DNA from: Pelodera strongyloides | Taxonomy: Eukaryota > Nematoda > Chromadorea > Rhabditida > Rhabditidae | Direction: 5' to 3' | DNA: 64,000 bases | NCBI GenBank assembly: GCA_036852015.1 | Contig: JAANDG010000227.1 | Location: forward strand, 1 to 64,000 | Shown: positions 1-12,599 of the stretch, in pieces | Numbering within the stretch: the first letter of the stretch is position 1 | How the letters are laid out: every line of letters begins with the position of its first letter | Notes under the pieces: generated by a model | The model's database searches: none | The model's input: the letters and a program-made list of their open reading frames with translations, nothing else | What the model was told of the DNA's origin: nothing | Made by a program: the position numbers and the translations under genes

Positions 1-14
1 ACAAGGACAAGGAG

Positions 15-252
15 TTACGGTTGATGGTGGGTAGTTATTTAATACATTTTACTGTATATTTTAGTGTTTATACGGTTTTTACAGATTGACTTGTTGACAT
101 CGTAGTGACCTAGGATATTTTCCTTACGGTTGATGGTGGGTATTAGGGTATTTATTTAATACATTTTACTGTTTTTTTATATATTTCTAGTGTTTATACG
201 GGTTTTACGCTTGACTTGTTGGCATCGTAGTGTCCTAGGATAGTTTCCTTTT
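15..252. repeat. Two-copy tandem duplication
   Basis: Two imperfect direct copies lie head to tail. Both begin ttacggttgatggtggg (15 and 124) and both end near cctaggata...tttcctt. The copies differ by small indels in T-rich runs. No coding frame is supported. Confidence 0.85.
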
Positions 253-2047
253 TAAATTCGAGTGTTGGGCTGAACGTTGGTTTGTTGGTTAAGATCGACG
301 ACTTTGTTGTAAAAGTTTAGGTTAAAGGCTAAAATACTTAGGCCTTAGGCCCGCTTACTTGTACTTGTTATTATGTCTGACAGTTATTTCAGAAGTATCT
401 TCGCATTCGGGTCTATACGGAGGTTTACTGCCGGGTCAAACTGTCGTACAAATTGACCATTGTGAGGTGGGTTTGGGTTTACTGGGTTACTTTGTTCTCT
501 TTTTATTGTGCTATTTTATTCAGATAAAAGTTATGAGCCTTCACTTACCTGAAATCTCAAAACTCAAAACACTTAGTGGACTGGAAATCTCAAAACGTGG
601 ATTTTGAGTGGTTGAATAAACTCCGTAGTTATCCGTTCTTGCTTCTCGCTTCTCGCTTGTTATCCCAGGGAAGATGATTCAGTTCAGCTGGATTGTATAT
701 TAATTTCCCCGGTCTCAGGTATACGATCTGCACTCGTGGTTGCACTGTGTGAAAACACTTCAAGTTCTTCAAGAAAACTTCACTTCAAGAAAACACACAA
801 CACAGTCTTCAGTCTTCAACACGAACGAAACGGTCGATGCGTGTCACAGGAAACGGTCGAACAAGCCAAGGCTAATAAGGTAGTATTCTTTTGTTGTCTG
901 TTTGTTCCAGTTTCTTCTTGTTGATGTTGTATTTCACAAAAAAACTGTGCGCGTACATTTTTTTGTATGCGTAATAAATGTTATATTATTATATTTCCTC
1001 ACGCACTTTGTTAAATACGGGCTTTCTGCATTTTACTCGGATATCACAATCTTCTTATAATGCAGGAGAAGACTTTAAAACTTTGTGTGTCCGCAACGGA
1101 TTCCGCCAAACAAATAAGAATAATGCCAAAGTGCATGAAAGAAATGTTTCGCTGTTTCTTTTTCTACGCTTGGTACAAATAACCTTTTTGGCAATACTGG
1201 GAGCAACGGAGACACGTATTAAATGATTTTGGTAAGACACATTGTAGATGTCTCATACAAGTATTCCATCCTTCAACTGTATTTTGAACTCGAAAGTCGT
1301 TATAGGCGGTGATAGCCGTCTGGTAATTACACTTGTCTCGTGTTGCTTTGCGAATACATATAAGCGCCCCTAAAAAATATGAATACAACTTTATTCAGAC
1401 ATACAATCATCACACATTGACTTCAGCATGTAGAATCCAGGGTCTCGTTTGCCCTCGAAGTCGGGGCTCTTCATTCTTAGCTCCAAATCCAAGGTGGTGT
1501 CTCTTAGCCGAGGCGCTGTCTCTTAATGACTCTAGCAAACATGAAAATAATGAGCTTTTATTTTTTAACGGGCCCAATAAAATATTAAAAACATACATAC
1601 CCAACTACGGCTAAAACGTAAAGCAATTATGCACCAAGGTCTGAAAACCAAATTTCTGTACAAAGATTATCTTCTTGTTTTTGAAAGAAGTAACTATTGT
1701 TTTAAGTGCCGGAAATGCATGCTTCAAAAGTTCATACTTCTTTTCGAATAAGCATATTTTCCAAAGCGAAATAATAGCCCTTTTGAAACACATGGAGTAC
1801 AACAGCGTTAATATGCAGCATATACAAATGACGTGAATAAAAAAAATCGATCAAATCAAAAAACGATCAAAATCGAGTAAATTTGCATACGTTGCATAGT
1901 AATGCATTTGTCCACGATACATTGCAAAAACCGACTTAGTATTTCGCTTTAAATAAATTTTCGCCATACCAAGTTCTTATAGCTACTATAAGTGACGTTT
2001 TATTTTGTTCTGCTTTATTGAGTGCAGATAACTTTTTGTTATTTCAG
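253..2047. other. Upstream spacer with no supported gene
   Basis: Open frames here are short, often begin with non-ATG codons, and lack exon-like boundaries with matching phases. I see only AT-rich sequence. The stretch ends at the tttcag directly preceding the ATG at 2048, so part of it is probably outron or promoter of the next gene. Confidence 0.5.
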
Positions 2048-5000
2048 ATGTCGTTTAATGGAAACCAAGAGTACTTTGGGCAGGTTCAAACACAGGAGGG
2101 ACATCAAGAACATCAGCAGCAACAACACGACCAGTACCCACTTCAGTTCCAAAATTTTGAGGTTACTTGGCACTTATTAATTTCGTTTCTATTTAGAGTG
2201 TTAGCTTAGTAATAATGGCGGATAACACACTTGAAGTAGTAAAGCTGTTGTGCACATCTGTGTTGCACATTACTTGAATAGTAGTTAGGGCACGTCAGAA
2301 AATTCGAAAAATGTAGTGGAAATAATCCCATTGCAGGCAGAACACTATACGAATAAATAGCAGGGCATTTTCTGATTTTTCATCACAATTTTCGTTAGTT
2401 AGCGCGCTAATGTAGTTTAGACAATTTTTCTATTACCGAGTTTTAGGCGCCAATGTTCCAATACAGGGAGGGATCGATGATGTATGGGATAGAGCGGAAT
2501 GCTGGGGAAACACTGGAAGTGTTTAAGGTGAGCTTTTTTTCTATATAAACACCTTTTTTCAGTTCTGGATTATTTGTGATAGGACACAACTTGAAACGTG
2601 GTCGGGAATCTGTTTTGATCTGCTTTTTTTGTCTTCAAGTAATCGGAGATTTTTCCGAAGAGAAACTGGTATATCGGATTTCTACATGGTAAGGCCGGAA
2701 AAAATCTGCTACTTTTCCGTGCATAGAGCGTGCAAAGTGAGAGACGCAGACACACGTTTTTCCTTTTTCCGCCCGACTCGAACGTACCTTAAAACACATA
2801 TTCGATAGTTACATTTTCAATGGATTTGTAGTGAGTTGCATGTGTATTGTGTAATAAAGGCCCTACCGTGCCCTTCTCAACCTTGAAGGCGCATTTAAGA
2901 TGGGAAAAGTCTGAAGAATTCTGGAAAAGTTCTATGTTCCTCACCGACCCAAAGTGCCGACCACAAATAGGAAAATGCCGACGCGTTATTCTCCTCGTGC
3001 GCGCCCCGTGTCAGTAAAAGTTAAAGCGGGTCAACGTCGCGTCGGCACACCGACTCTTTGGGGTCAACGTCGGGTCGGCATACTAGCTCGTCGGGTCAGC
3101 ACTGGGTCAAAAAAAAAACGCTTCCCACACAAATACCGTAACCTGACAGTGATCAAAATATGCATAAAAACGTTTATTGCACGGCTATGACAATGACACA
3201 GAAGAATATACTAAAAGTTAACAGACTGCGGCCAAATTCTAATAAAACGAGCAAGAAATAAAATCAACTATCGTGACAACGAATAATCAACGAGCAAGAA
3301 AACTATCGTAACTGGACAACGAAACGAACGATAATCTAATTGAAAGGGATTGAGAGGGGTTAAGGGATTTTGTCACATACATGAGGTCGTCGAACTAACT
3401 TGGGAAGAAAGAATTAACCTTTTTGGTCTAGGAAAAAAACTGGGATGGAAAGTGAAAAAAAGAAACAAAAAAGTTAGTGAATTACTTACCTGAGGCCGTA
3501 TTCACCACTCAATTCCCCGCGGGGAATTCCCGGCCCTTTTCCCTGCGTGTTTCACATTAGAATACTATTTTCTGTCCCCGAGGCTATTTCCCCGAGGAAA
3601 TCGTAGTGGTGCATATGGCCTCTGGGCTTTTTTTCCACCAGGCGAGAGAACCTTGGGCGATCCCTCCTGGCCCTGGCCCGAAGACGTCGAGCAATTTGTC
3701 ATCTGGAACTCGTCGCCTACTGAGCCAGGACTCAGGACCTGCGGGGCATGTCATAGGCACACTTTAAAATTGAAACTCGATCTTAAAGAGATCGGTTCAC
3801 CTTAAATTGTGTCCGTTTTTTTAGTTTATTTATTTTCTATAAGGGATAATAAAAATTTGGAATACAAAAAGTAGTGTTCGATTTCAATACTCACGAAGAT
3901 ATTGGGTGATAAAGTGGTGGATTGATCGGCCCGAAATGTAAAAGATGCAATTGTCCCATACAAACAAGGCAGAACAATTGCCCTTTTTGCGTTTCGGCAG
4001 ATCAATCCACCACTTTATCACCCAATATCTTTGTGAGTATTGAAACTGAACACTATTTTTTGTATTCCATATTTTTATTATCCTTTATAGAAAATAAATA
4101 AACAAAAAAAAAACAGACATGATTTACTTTAAAGGTGTACACACTTGAGCGCAAAATATTTAAAGCGAATATATAGGCACTCAAATTGCGCAAAGCAAAC
4201 GCGAAACCAGAGTTTCCACATCAGACTTGAATTTAAATTGACGGCTGCATATGTAAATCCGAATATTCGAACTTGCATGCAAATATGTCTCTGAATAATG
4301 CTATTTGTCGATCTCTGCACGCATATTTGAAAGAATTTCCATTGCACCCGTGGATGTATGGCACCGTGTCAGTAAACGCGTTTACTATGGAAAAGGTGGT
4401 GCTATTACACAACGGGGGGGGGGGGGGTGTGTGCTTTACCATAGGCTTAACCTTTTTTTTCAGAAATTTACTAGTGATGTTGGCAGAAAGATCGACGTCT
4501 GTGAATTAGATGTGAATGTGAATTGTATTGTAGGCCAATTTTGACACAAAGATAATTCTATGATAATGAACCCCCCCCCCCCCCGTTGTGTATTAGTACC
4601 GAAAAGGTGAACTTTGTAGTTTTTTTTTTGTTAACTGGGAATCTTTGGACAACTTTTGCTGTTGTTCCTTAAGGGGGAACATACATTCTATCAACACAGC
4701 CTAACCCTACATATTAGCTTTGAAAGAGGGTGAAACCTAACAAACTATGTTAGCTCTATTGCGCTCAGAAAAAGTAAGTGATTGGTTAATCTTTTCCTTT
4801 TTGGGAATTGAAGAAGCAAATAAAGTTGGCGCAGCTTAGCAACGCGAAACTTTGGCCGGTGCGCGGCCTACAAATGTGAATTGTGATTCCAGACATGGGA
4901 GGGGGGGCCTGGTGTAGGCCTGAGGACGGGGATCTTCAACATTCGCGTATATTTTACTTCGCCTACAACACACCTACACTGGGCCCATACCAGTCCCACC

Positions 5001-6325
5001 AGCCGTCCACCTTAGCTGTGTCTCCCGAGCCTCGTTCCCAATAATGGTCGAGATGTAGTCGAGGTGTAAGCGGCACACCGTTTTCGGGCCCAGTGTTGGC
5101 CGCGCACCGCCAAATTTTCGTCAGTGGGTGATTAGCAAAACTGTGTGAAAGGGCTTCATTGTGTCGCATAATAAGATAAGGTCTTATTATATAGTTTTTG
5201 CGCCTGAATGTTCACAATGTAGCCCTTTCCTCAGGCTTTCGGCAAAACAATGGAAATTAAACATACGATAATCATTGTCTCACGTGGGATTCGAACCCTC
5301 GACCTCTCGCTTTAGAAAAACCAAAGAAAGCAAAAGTAGTGCCGTTTCTTGAATACTATTGAGAAATTGAGAAATATCTGATTGTGAGGCTTCCATAATC
5401 AAGCATTTAGGATCGTCTGGGAAGAACAGCGAAATGGTCGGAAGACCAGATTCTGCGTGAGGCTGCAGTTGATAAAGTAATTGTTTACAGTATTACTAAA
5501 TATTATTTTTTACGAATATAAATACCTATTATATAATACACCATGGACTATGGACGCCCAGACACCACTGGACACAATTGGACATACTTTAACTTTTGCA
5601 TTTAAAATGAAGTATCTTGTTAAGGGTAATAATTGATAAACTAAGTTCACAATGCAAATATGATAATGATGATAAGAAAATCAGTATGTCCACCTAATAT
5701 CTGAAATTGACACACGTTTAGCTGAAGGTGTCCAGTGGTGTTTCGGTGTCTGTGGTGCATTATACAATAAGCCATACATATTAAGCTTATGCTTAAAGGG
5801 ACAGGCCCATCAAACTAAACCTATATTTACGAAGTGTTCATAATGTGTAAAAGCATTTTTATTACAATATATGCAAACCAAAGTTCACCTATGTAATTTC
5901 ATCCTCGAGGACTTTTTTCCGACGCGCTCATCGTACGTGTGTGTAAAGCTGCTATTTTCAAGCTGTATATGCAAATTTAGATCGCATTTTTATTTCATGA
6001 TAAATTTGCATGTATAGCTTGGAAAAGCCCGGAGGTGGTATGAGATATTTATTAGAAACGTTAGAGAAAATTACGCGAACCACCTCCGAACTCACCGGCG
6101 AGGTTTATGCCCTGGTATGTGTCTTCGCATTAGCACATATTTAGTTCCAGTATTTGGCCGTGAGCTCTAGTTGAAAACAACCCCAATGTCGATCGATTAT
6201 TCCAGCCTCCGCGCCAAATCCGCCGTGTGGAGGAGCAATTGTCCCGCGAATTGAGCTGTCTGAATGCGCGTTGGGTGACCGAGCAACCGATGTGCAATGA
6301 GACGAATCGGTGTCAAGTGGATACG
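2048..6325 (+). CDS. Multi-exon gene of unknown function, Q-rich N terminus (3' end unresolved)
   Basis: I do not recognise the product. Five exons chain: 2048-2161, 2447-2527, 5411-5476, 6028-6114 and 6206-6325. Every intron is phase 0 and every exon a multiple of three (156 codons in total). The ATG follows tttcag directly, which suits a trans-splice acceptor. Residues 1-38 are rich in Gln, Glu and His (EGHQEHQQQQHDQY). A Met/Tyr-rich part follows, then a likely amphipathic coiled coil in exons 4-5 (LLETLEKITRTTSEL; VEEQLSREL), ending with spaced cysteines (SCLNARW, MCNETNRC) and an NET glycosylation sequon. The 3' end is not settled: the next open stretch (about 6849-6957, reading NPTCIYPALYNGSQLVRV) does not join in phase. 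The exon-4 acceptor is weak (ggaaaag), and an alternative at 6018 opens another frame. Confidence 0.5.
3493..3621. mobile_element. Short inverted-repeat element, AGGCCGTATTCACC family
   Basis: The element starts AGGCCGTATTCACCACT and ends with the inverse (GTGCATATGGCCT). It is flanked by CTG on both sides. The interior is itself palindromic (ccccgcgggg). No coding capacity. Confidence 0.75.
3786..4135. mobile_element. Foldback element
   Basis: Long inverted repeat: the arm reading gatattgggtgataaagtgg near 3898 is matched inversely by ccactttatcacccaatatc near 4010. The pairing continues outward through the aaaataaataaac/gtttatttatttt segments. Almost the whole element is arm. No ORF. Confidence 0.75.
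4390..4612. mobile_element. Foldback element with poly-G/poly-C arms
   Basis: acacaac followed by a G run (about 4406-4426) is matched inversely by a C run followed by gttgtgt (about 4570-4591). Outside these, gaaaaggtg occurs near both ends. Frames read from this segment encode only glycine or proline runs and are not genes. Confidence 0.55.
5282..5330 (-). repeat. tRNA-derived fragment (B-box/T-arm), SINE-like
   Basis: On the minus strand a T-arm like block reads GAGGGTTCGAATCCCACG, a near-perfect internal RNA polymerase III B box. No complete cloverleaf can be folded around it: the acceptor and D arm are missing. I read it as a tRNA-derived retroposon piece, not a functional tRNA. Confidence 0.5.
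5533..5772. mobile_element. Foldback element
   Basis: The left end reads ataatacaccatgg...gacaccactggaca, and the right end carries the inverse (tgtccagtggtgt...gtggtgcattat). About 240 bp with an AT-rich centre. No ORF. Confidence 0.6.
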
Positions 6326-6351
6326 GTGCGCAATTAGTAATTACAGTTCAG

Positions 6352-6497
6352 AAGCCATATTCACCTCACCAACACGCAGGGAGCCCTCCCTGGCCACCCC
6401 AAGGAGCTAAATGGTACGTAGAGAGTGCAAGGGTAGAAGGGATTCAGAGCGCCCCTGAGCCTAGAGAGGGCTCCCTGTGTGTTGGTGAATACGGCCT
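6352..6497. mobile_element. Inverted-repeat element, AGGCCGTATTCACC family
   Basis: The ends read AAGCCATATTCACC and GGTGAATACGGCCT, flanked by CAG on both sides. The interior subterminal repeat is cgcagggagccctccctgg, with its inverse cctagagagggctccctgtg. It shares this interior with the copies near 39.1, 52.4 and 54.1 kb. Confidence 0.8.
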
Positions 6498-7012
6498 CAG
6501 TTCAATTGTAATTGCCCACTTTTTTGAGTCTGAGGTGTTTTGTCTCCTCTCTTGCGATCGTTGTGTGTATCTCTATTCGATATAAGTTATACGATATCAC
6601 GGTAGAAAGGCTATATTGCTTATAGCCGAGTTATTTCGATGATTCATACTGTTACAAGGTCTATTATTGTATTATTATATCTACTTATACTTATGTTTTG
6701 TTATTCTCTTACAGGAGTAAGAAAGAGAGAGAGAGCGAAGATTATTTTTGAAAATGTCCAATCCAATTAAACTATTAAAGCTGGGACTGTCCCTTCAGGT
6801 GTTTATGCGTATGAGTTTGAGGGAAATTTACTGACAATTAGGAATTTCAAGTAACCCCACTTGTATATATCCCGCGTTGTACAATGGTTCGCAATTGGTG
6901 CGCGTGGAAGTGGCCGAGTCGAAGAGGGCTGTTCTCTTTGTGGGACGATTAGAAGAGGTACTTTATTATTATTTATATTTTTTCCGATTGGGATTAAAAC
7001 TGTTTTGCGGGG

Positions 7013-7842
7013 CAGGGGTACAGGTTGGTGCGTTGAAACACGCACGAACCACCCCTGAGGCCGTATTCACCATTCTTACGGAAAAAATTCCCCGGGAAAA
7101 CAAATTACCCAGGAAAAATTTCCTAACGAAAATTCTTCCCGGGAAATATTTTTGCCCTTTCCGGAAAAGTTTTTATCCCTTCCCGAATTCACGCTCCATT
7201 TGGGAAACGGGGAATTTTACCCAAGGGGAAATTCAAAGAAAATATGATTAATTGATATGTTTATGCTTAATTTTCATTGTAATAATAATTTTGTATATTT
7301 TCGTTACTTAATATAAGCACCCTCAATAATTATTAATATATAGTTAGAGTTCGGATCAACACAATTTCCGTTAGACGAGATTTAAGGATAATACCCAACG
7401 AAAAAACTAACGTAAATATCTTAATTTTTTGTGCTACTTAAAGAAATAGATAGTTATTATTGTCAAAAAAACATTAAATAAAACACAGATAATGTTTAAA
7501 TAAATGTTTTCGACGAAAAATATACCACAACACTTGGGTAATTTCTGGTTTACCCGTGCCAAGCTCGGGTAAAATTTTCCGTTTCCCAGCTCGCTTTTTG
7601 GGAAAAGGGAAAAAGTGGTGAATTCCGGGAAAAGGTAAAAATGGTCATTTTGTGTAAAATACTTTCCCGGGAAACGATTTTACCCGGGTAAATATAGTGG
7701 TGAATACGGCCTCTGGGTTGGCTTTGACCAGCTCCGAAAGCAACTAGAAATTTATATATTTGAGTGAAACATGGTGTTTATTAAATTGGTCTGACAGTAA
7801 GCTAAGGAAACCACCTCCAACCACCACGGAATTTATTCCCTG
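7013..7842. mobile_element. hAT-like nonautonomous element interrupted by a second element
   Basis: The ends are CAGGGGTACAGG and TTATTCCCTG. It is the sister of the intact copy at 13867-14056 (shared caggttggtgcgt...cacgcacgaa, and aaaccacctccaacca near the right end). Flanking octamers ttgcgggg and tagcggga look like an eroded 8-bp target duplication (6 of 8 match). Bases 7058-7712 are a separate element inserted into it. No transposase frame is present. Confidence 0.7.
7058..7712. mobile_element. AGGCCGTATTCACC-family element nested in a hAT-like element
   Basis: 655 bp. The terminal repeats are AGGCCGTATTCACCA and TGGTGAATACGGCCT, flanked by CTG on each side. The subterminal sequence is rich in ttcccggg/tacccggg blocks on both arms. 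It splits the sister-element sequence between accaccc and gggttggct, so it inserted later. It is the longest member here but still lacks a supported ORF. Confidence 0.75.
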
Positions 7843-8452
7843 TAGCGGGATTGCGGGTTATGAGATGAGTGATTTAGTTTAGTTGTTTGATAGGAATATA
7901 GTATGGCAAATCACTAAAAAACGGCCGGCACGGACTATTGTTCGTTGTTCTCATGTCACTTGTGTTCTTCTTGAAACATTCCAATTCCACTACCCTTATG
8001 GGATTCCCAAGTATGCTAGCATTTACCGTATTTTGGAAATTGAACTAAACGAGATTTTTTTTACAATTTTGATTAAACATTCATGTTTAGTTCAAAATAC
8101 GGTAGTAGTAACAGAAACACGCACGTAGATTGGCCTATGTCAGATGTTATATTGTTTTGCACTGTTCATTAACTTCAGTTCCTGTACATGGTGGAAGTAT
8201 CACCGCTGGTCGCGCGATGGTTTTGGGTACCTCGGATTTTGCCTCGTGGGTTCTTTTTTTTTACTTGTTTATTAGTTCATTAACAGTTTTAGTTAGACAA
8301 TTGTGGTATTTGTAGTTCACTTATTTATAAATTGTTAGAGATCTTTTAACTCTTTTAACTTTATGCACGCAGCACGGTATAAATCCTCAAAAGGTAGTAT
8401 AGCTCTATGGAATGACCTTTCTTTTCGAAGGAACCTCAAAAAAATTTTTATG

Positions 8453-8800
<348 letters not shown>

Positions 8801-10869
8801 TCAGCCGGCGACTGCAAATCGAACGTGCAATACTATCTTACGGTTCGCTGCTTCTTGCCACAAATATTCTCATCGGTTTTGTCAGGTTATTCAAATCTCT
8901 ATAAATATCGATTAGTATTAATTGATTGATTATTGATTGATTTTGTCAATTGTGTAAAAATTGATATCAGTATATCATATCATATCTAGTGTGACTTTCC
9001 TTTGCATAATGTGTACATTTGGTTTGGGGGTTGGGGTTGTTTTTCTGTGGGGGCACCAGGCAGTATTTATTGCAACGGAAGGAGAAACATGTAAGCGTAG
9101 GAACTATATGAAGTTAATTTAATACCACGACATGGAAATTAAATAGAAAATATTGCTACGCTACAGGTAATGCTAATTAAGATAGTTTTCGATATTAGTT
9201 TGTGATGAACAATAATAAGCCTAAGCCTAACCACAACAACCCTCTAGATTCTAGCTCTAGCATGTTTGTTGTAATAAGTGTCAGCAATTAGAAACGCATT
9301 AAAAGTGACATTTCTTAAAGTGCAAACTAAACTGAATATGTGATGTATTTTGGTGCATTAGAGTGTATTGTGATGTTCTCTTCTTTTTTGTATATCATTG
9401 TATCATTTTCTGTATGTATGTGAACTAGCACTGAATTTACAATTTTCAACCATCAGCTTTTGTAGTTTGTACGTAGTCATTAAAAGTAAACTTGTGCTCG
9501 TGTAAGTATTGATTTGGAGAATTAATGCTGATTTAAGAATTCCAGATTTTGGTAATTTGTCATTTCTAGGTTTAATAATATTAATAGATCACGTTTAATG
9601 ATTTACTTGGTCGAGCGGACCGTTGTATAACTTATTATTCCTTTGGTTGAGCCGGTACCCTAATATCGTTATTTTTATATAAGTGCGCCAATTTCCATAT
9701 TACTAATTAATAATTTCAAAATATTCACATGCGCTATGGTCTTGTTTGTTTGACATTATGTTTGGGGAAACTTTGTTCGGAAATCGTGTGGTTGACAGTA
9801 TTTTGAGTGTGCGCGGTTTTGCTGCGAGGAGTATGCCAGATCAGTGCGAGCGGTTTTCGTGCAATAAAAAGTTAGGCGCGCCGGTCTGCTTTGAACAGAG
9901 TTTCACCTTGTACTCTCCGGTTATACATTGCTTATTTCATGTTTAGCCGTTTGGATAACCTTTATTTTTTGATTAAAAAAATTACTTCTGATTGACAAGA
10001 GTGGCAATAACCTTTCACTTCGACTAAATTACACTTAGAATTATTAACTTTTTTAGCAGCAGCTAGTGAGATTTCGGATGCTGCCTGTTTACCCTGAAAC
10101 CACATTAATGAATGGATACGTTAATTAGTATCATATCTGTACTTGTGTATTATCTGATGATTTTTGTTTGTCATTGTTGCTTCCTTTCCTATCGGGTGTT
10201 TTCCCCTATTAAAGCGGAATAACAGGCGGATGGTGAAACTTGTGTTGAGCGGCTTCATTCGCGTGTCTGTGTGTGTGTGTGTCCGTATCACGTGAAGATC
10301 GACGTAATCACAATTTACAATACGTGGGAATGATCTTGTACAGCATTAGTTTGACAAACCACCTATTGTACCGTTTTAAAATCGTGATTTATTCTTGTTG
10401 ATGTGGGGGATAATAAAAATTTGAGGATTTTTGTTTTCATCGGATGTACTGGCAAAAAATGTACAAAGACAGTGTATGTGTAGAAATATAATTTATAAAT
10501 TGATGATGATGAATCGGCTTTTTAATTGGGTGAGTGTACATTATTACGCAACATATTTCTGATTCATCTATATTTAATATTTAATATTCATCTATCAACA
10601 AACATTAATTAAACCTTTTCGTAAATACACACATGCGGAGCTTCGTATAATGGGTGAACTCAGCTAGTCGTTACATATTATCTTTTGGTGGTTACTGTAA
10701 TGTTTAAAGCGATATGCCTTCCGCTTTTTGAAACTGACGGAGAACTGTATTCCTGTTTTTATTGTTTTATACAAGTGTTTTATTCCTGAACTGTAGTTGT
10801 CCACCGTACTTTTCAAAAAACCGGATGTTATGGCGCTTTAAAGTTTCTTATTTCACTTGAATTTAAACT
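8801..10869. other. Gene-less AT-rich spacer
   Basis: I see no exon chain on either strand. A stretch after tttcag at 8803 is open in two frames for about 60 to 90 bases (one hydrophobic) but has no partner exon in phase. A 66-codon frame at 9746-9946 is isolated and without homology I recognise. Confidence 0.4.
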
Positions 10870-11872
10870 AACAAGGGGTCGGCAACACCGTAAGGTGAGC
10901 GATTGGAAATTGCACCTCATAGGTAAAGAAAGTATGGTAAATAAGAGTAAAACATATATGTAAAATTTTCTGTGGTCGTCTGGGAATGGTAATGGGAACC
11001 CGTAATGCTTAAGGTAAAAAGATGCCTTATCACATCCTTCCTGAAGTAGGTAACCATCGGTTCGGTAGTGTAGAGGGTGAGTTCTCATCCATGGTCAGGA
11101 TGACCAAGGTTCAATCCCCACCAGGAATGCGTTTTTGGACTTTTCCAATGGGAGCTAGTTCCAGATGTTTTCAAAGATATAACTAATTTGAATGAATTTG
11201 TTTTCAACGTTTTTTTTTCTTTTAGTCAAACATATGAGGAAATGGTTCTGTATATACTATTATAAAGAGCGATAAACACCAAAAAAGCATGCCATATTTG
11301 AGTGAATGTTCCAAACAGGATACGGTTTCACAGTATATTCATTTTCGCAATCATATTTTCTAGCCTTTTTTTGAAGTAATTGTAACCAACATGTGGCAAG
11401 CCAGGCCAAAAATTTGCACCAAAATATAGAAACCGCTCGGACAAACTCACAGAAAAAAAAAAGAGAAAATGAAGTATCATATGCGAAAACAAAAATAAAA
11501 CAATAGAATGACGAAAAGGATACGTTTGAAAAATTCATCAAAAAATTCATTCAAATTAGTTATATCTTTGAAAACATCTGGAACTAGCTCCCATTGGAAA
11601 AGTCCAAAAACGCATTCCTGGTGGGGATTGAACCTTGGTCATCCTGACCATAGATGAGAACTCACCCTCTACACTACCGAACCGATGGTTAACTACTTCA
11701 GGAAGGATGTGATAAGGCATCTTTTTACCTTAAGCACTACGGGTTCCCATTACCATTCCCAGACGACCACAGAAAATTTTACATATATGTTTTACTCTTA
11801 TTTACCATACTTTCTTTACCTATGAGGTGCAATTTCCAATCGCTCACCTTATGGTGTTGCCGACCCCTTGTA
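10870..11872. mobile_element. 1-kb foldback element with about 335-bp arms carrying tRNA-like sequence
   Basis: The left arm begins acaaggggtcggcaacacc and runs to about 11200. The right arm (about 11538-11872) is its near-perfect inverse, ending ggtgttgccgaccccttgt. The loop of about 340 bp is unique here. Within each arm lies a tRNA-like block: a CATCC/GGATG stem around the 7-base loop ATGGTCA, then the B-box-like GGTTCAATCCCCACC. Arm divergence is only a few bases, so the element is young or gene-converted. No transposase frame. Confidence 0.85.
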
Positions 11873-12062
11873 AGGACCAAGTAGGGAGGGTATTTTCCAG
11901 CTACCAGAAAAAAATCATTCTTTTTATATCAAATGTAGGAGTCGTCTTGGGTCTCGGTGCTTCCATAGTTTGCTATCAGTGCAAATCGTTCTTATCGCAG
12001 TTTATGGGAATCAAGTAACCCACCACCGCTTTTCGGCCAGACACGGTTTCTGAATCTCACCT

Positions 12063-12150
12063 ATAGACCTCAACAAAAGGTGACTCGGATGGAACCGACT
12101 TATGTTTAGACCTCAACAAAAGGTGACTCGGATAGAACCGACTTATGTTA
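12063..12150. repeat. Two-copy short tandem repeat
   Basis: gacctcaacaaaaggtgact followed by cggat(g/a)gaaccgacttatgtt occurs twice head to tail with one substitution. A related phrase (gactcggatgaaaccc...tatgttagcg) recurs near 48950, and one like it near 4730, so it belongs to a dispersed repeat. Confidence 0.7.
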
Positions 12151-12599
12151 CCACTAGTAGGTTACATGTAGCTTCCTTCTCTCTAAACAAATTAATTTCC
12201 CTGTTTGAACAACGGAGCTTGGTCAGTTTTCTACCGTAAAATGTATACATTGTATCTTCGTTTTAAAAATTACAGAGTGTACCGTAGCACTAGCAGGCGT
12301 TGAGACACTCGCGGTGTCAGACAACGAGAGTCTATTTAGCGGATATCGTGCATTTCATGTGCATTTTTCCGAGAAAAAATTGCGAAAACGGTGGCAGCCG
12401 GCGGCGCCATATTTAATTTTTCCTTTACGATGTGTTTCTGTGTGTTTCTATGTAGGTTTTTGCGTCTTCTCTTACTTCGCTTATTCGTTGGCTGTGCACT
12501 GGTGCCTTTACCGTAAATACGAACACGGTAACTAGAAACACGTAAATAATTTTTGATATTTTTAGAGAGATTGTATTCATCTGTGATCGTTGGCTCACA

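Noticed and set aside
4963..5169. 68-codon minus frame with Trp/Gly-rich sequence
   Set aside because: Isolated, no splice partners; similar gcggccca/ggcgcgac-type sequence near 31500-31680 suggests a repeat.
8803..8860. Terminal transmembrane exon for the first gene (ILSYGSLLLATNILIGF)
   Set aside because: Attractive hydrophobic frame after tttcag, but it does not match the phase-0 chain ending at 6325 and adjoins a microsatellite.
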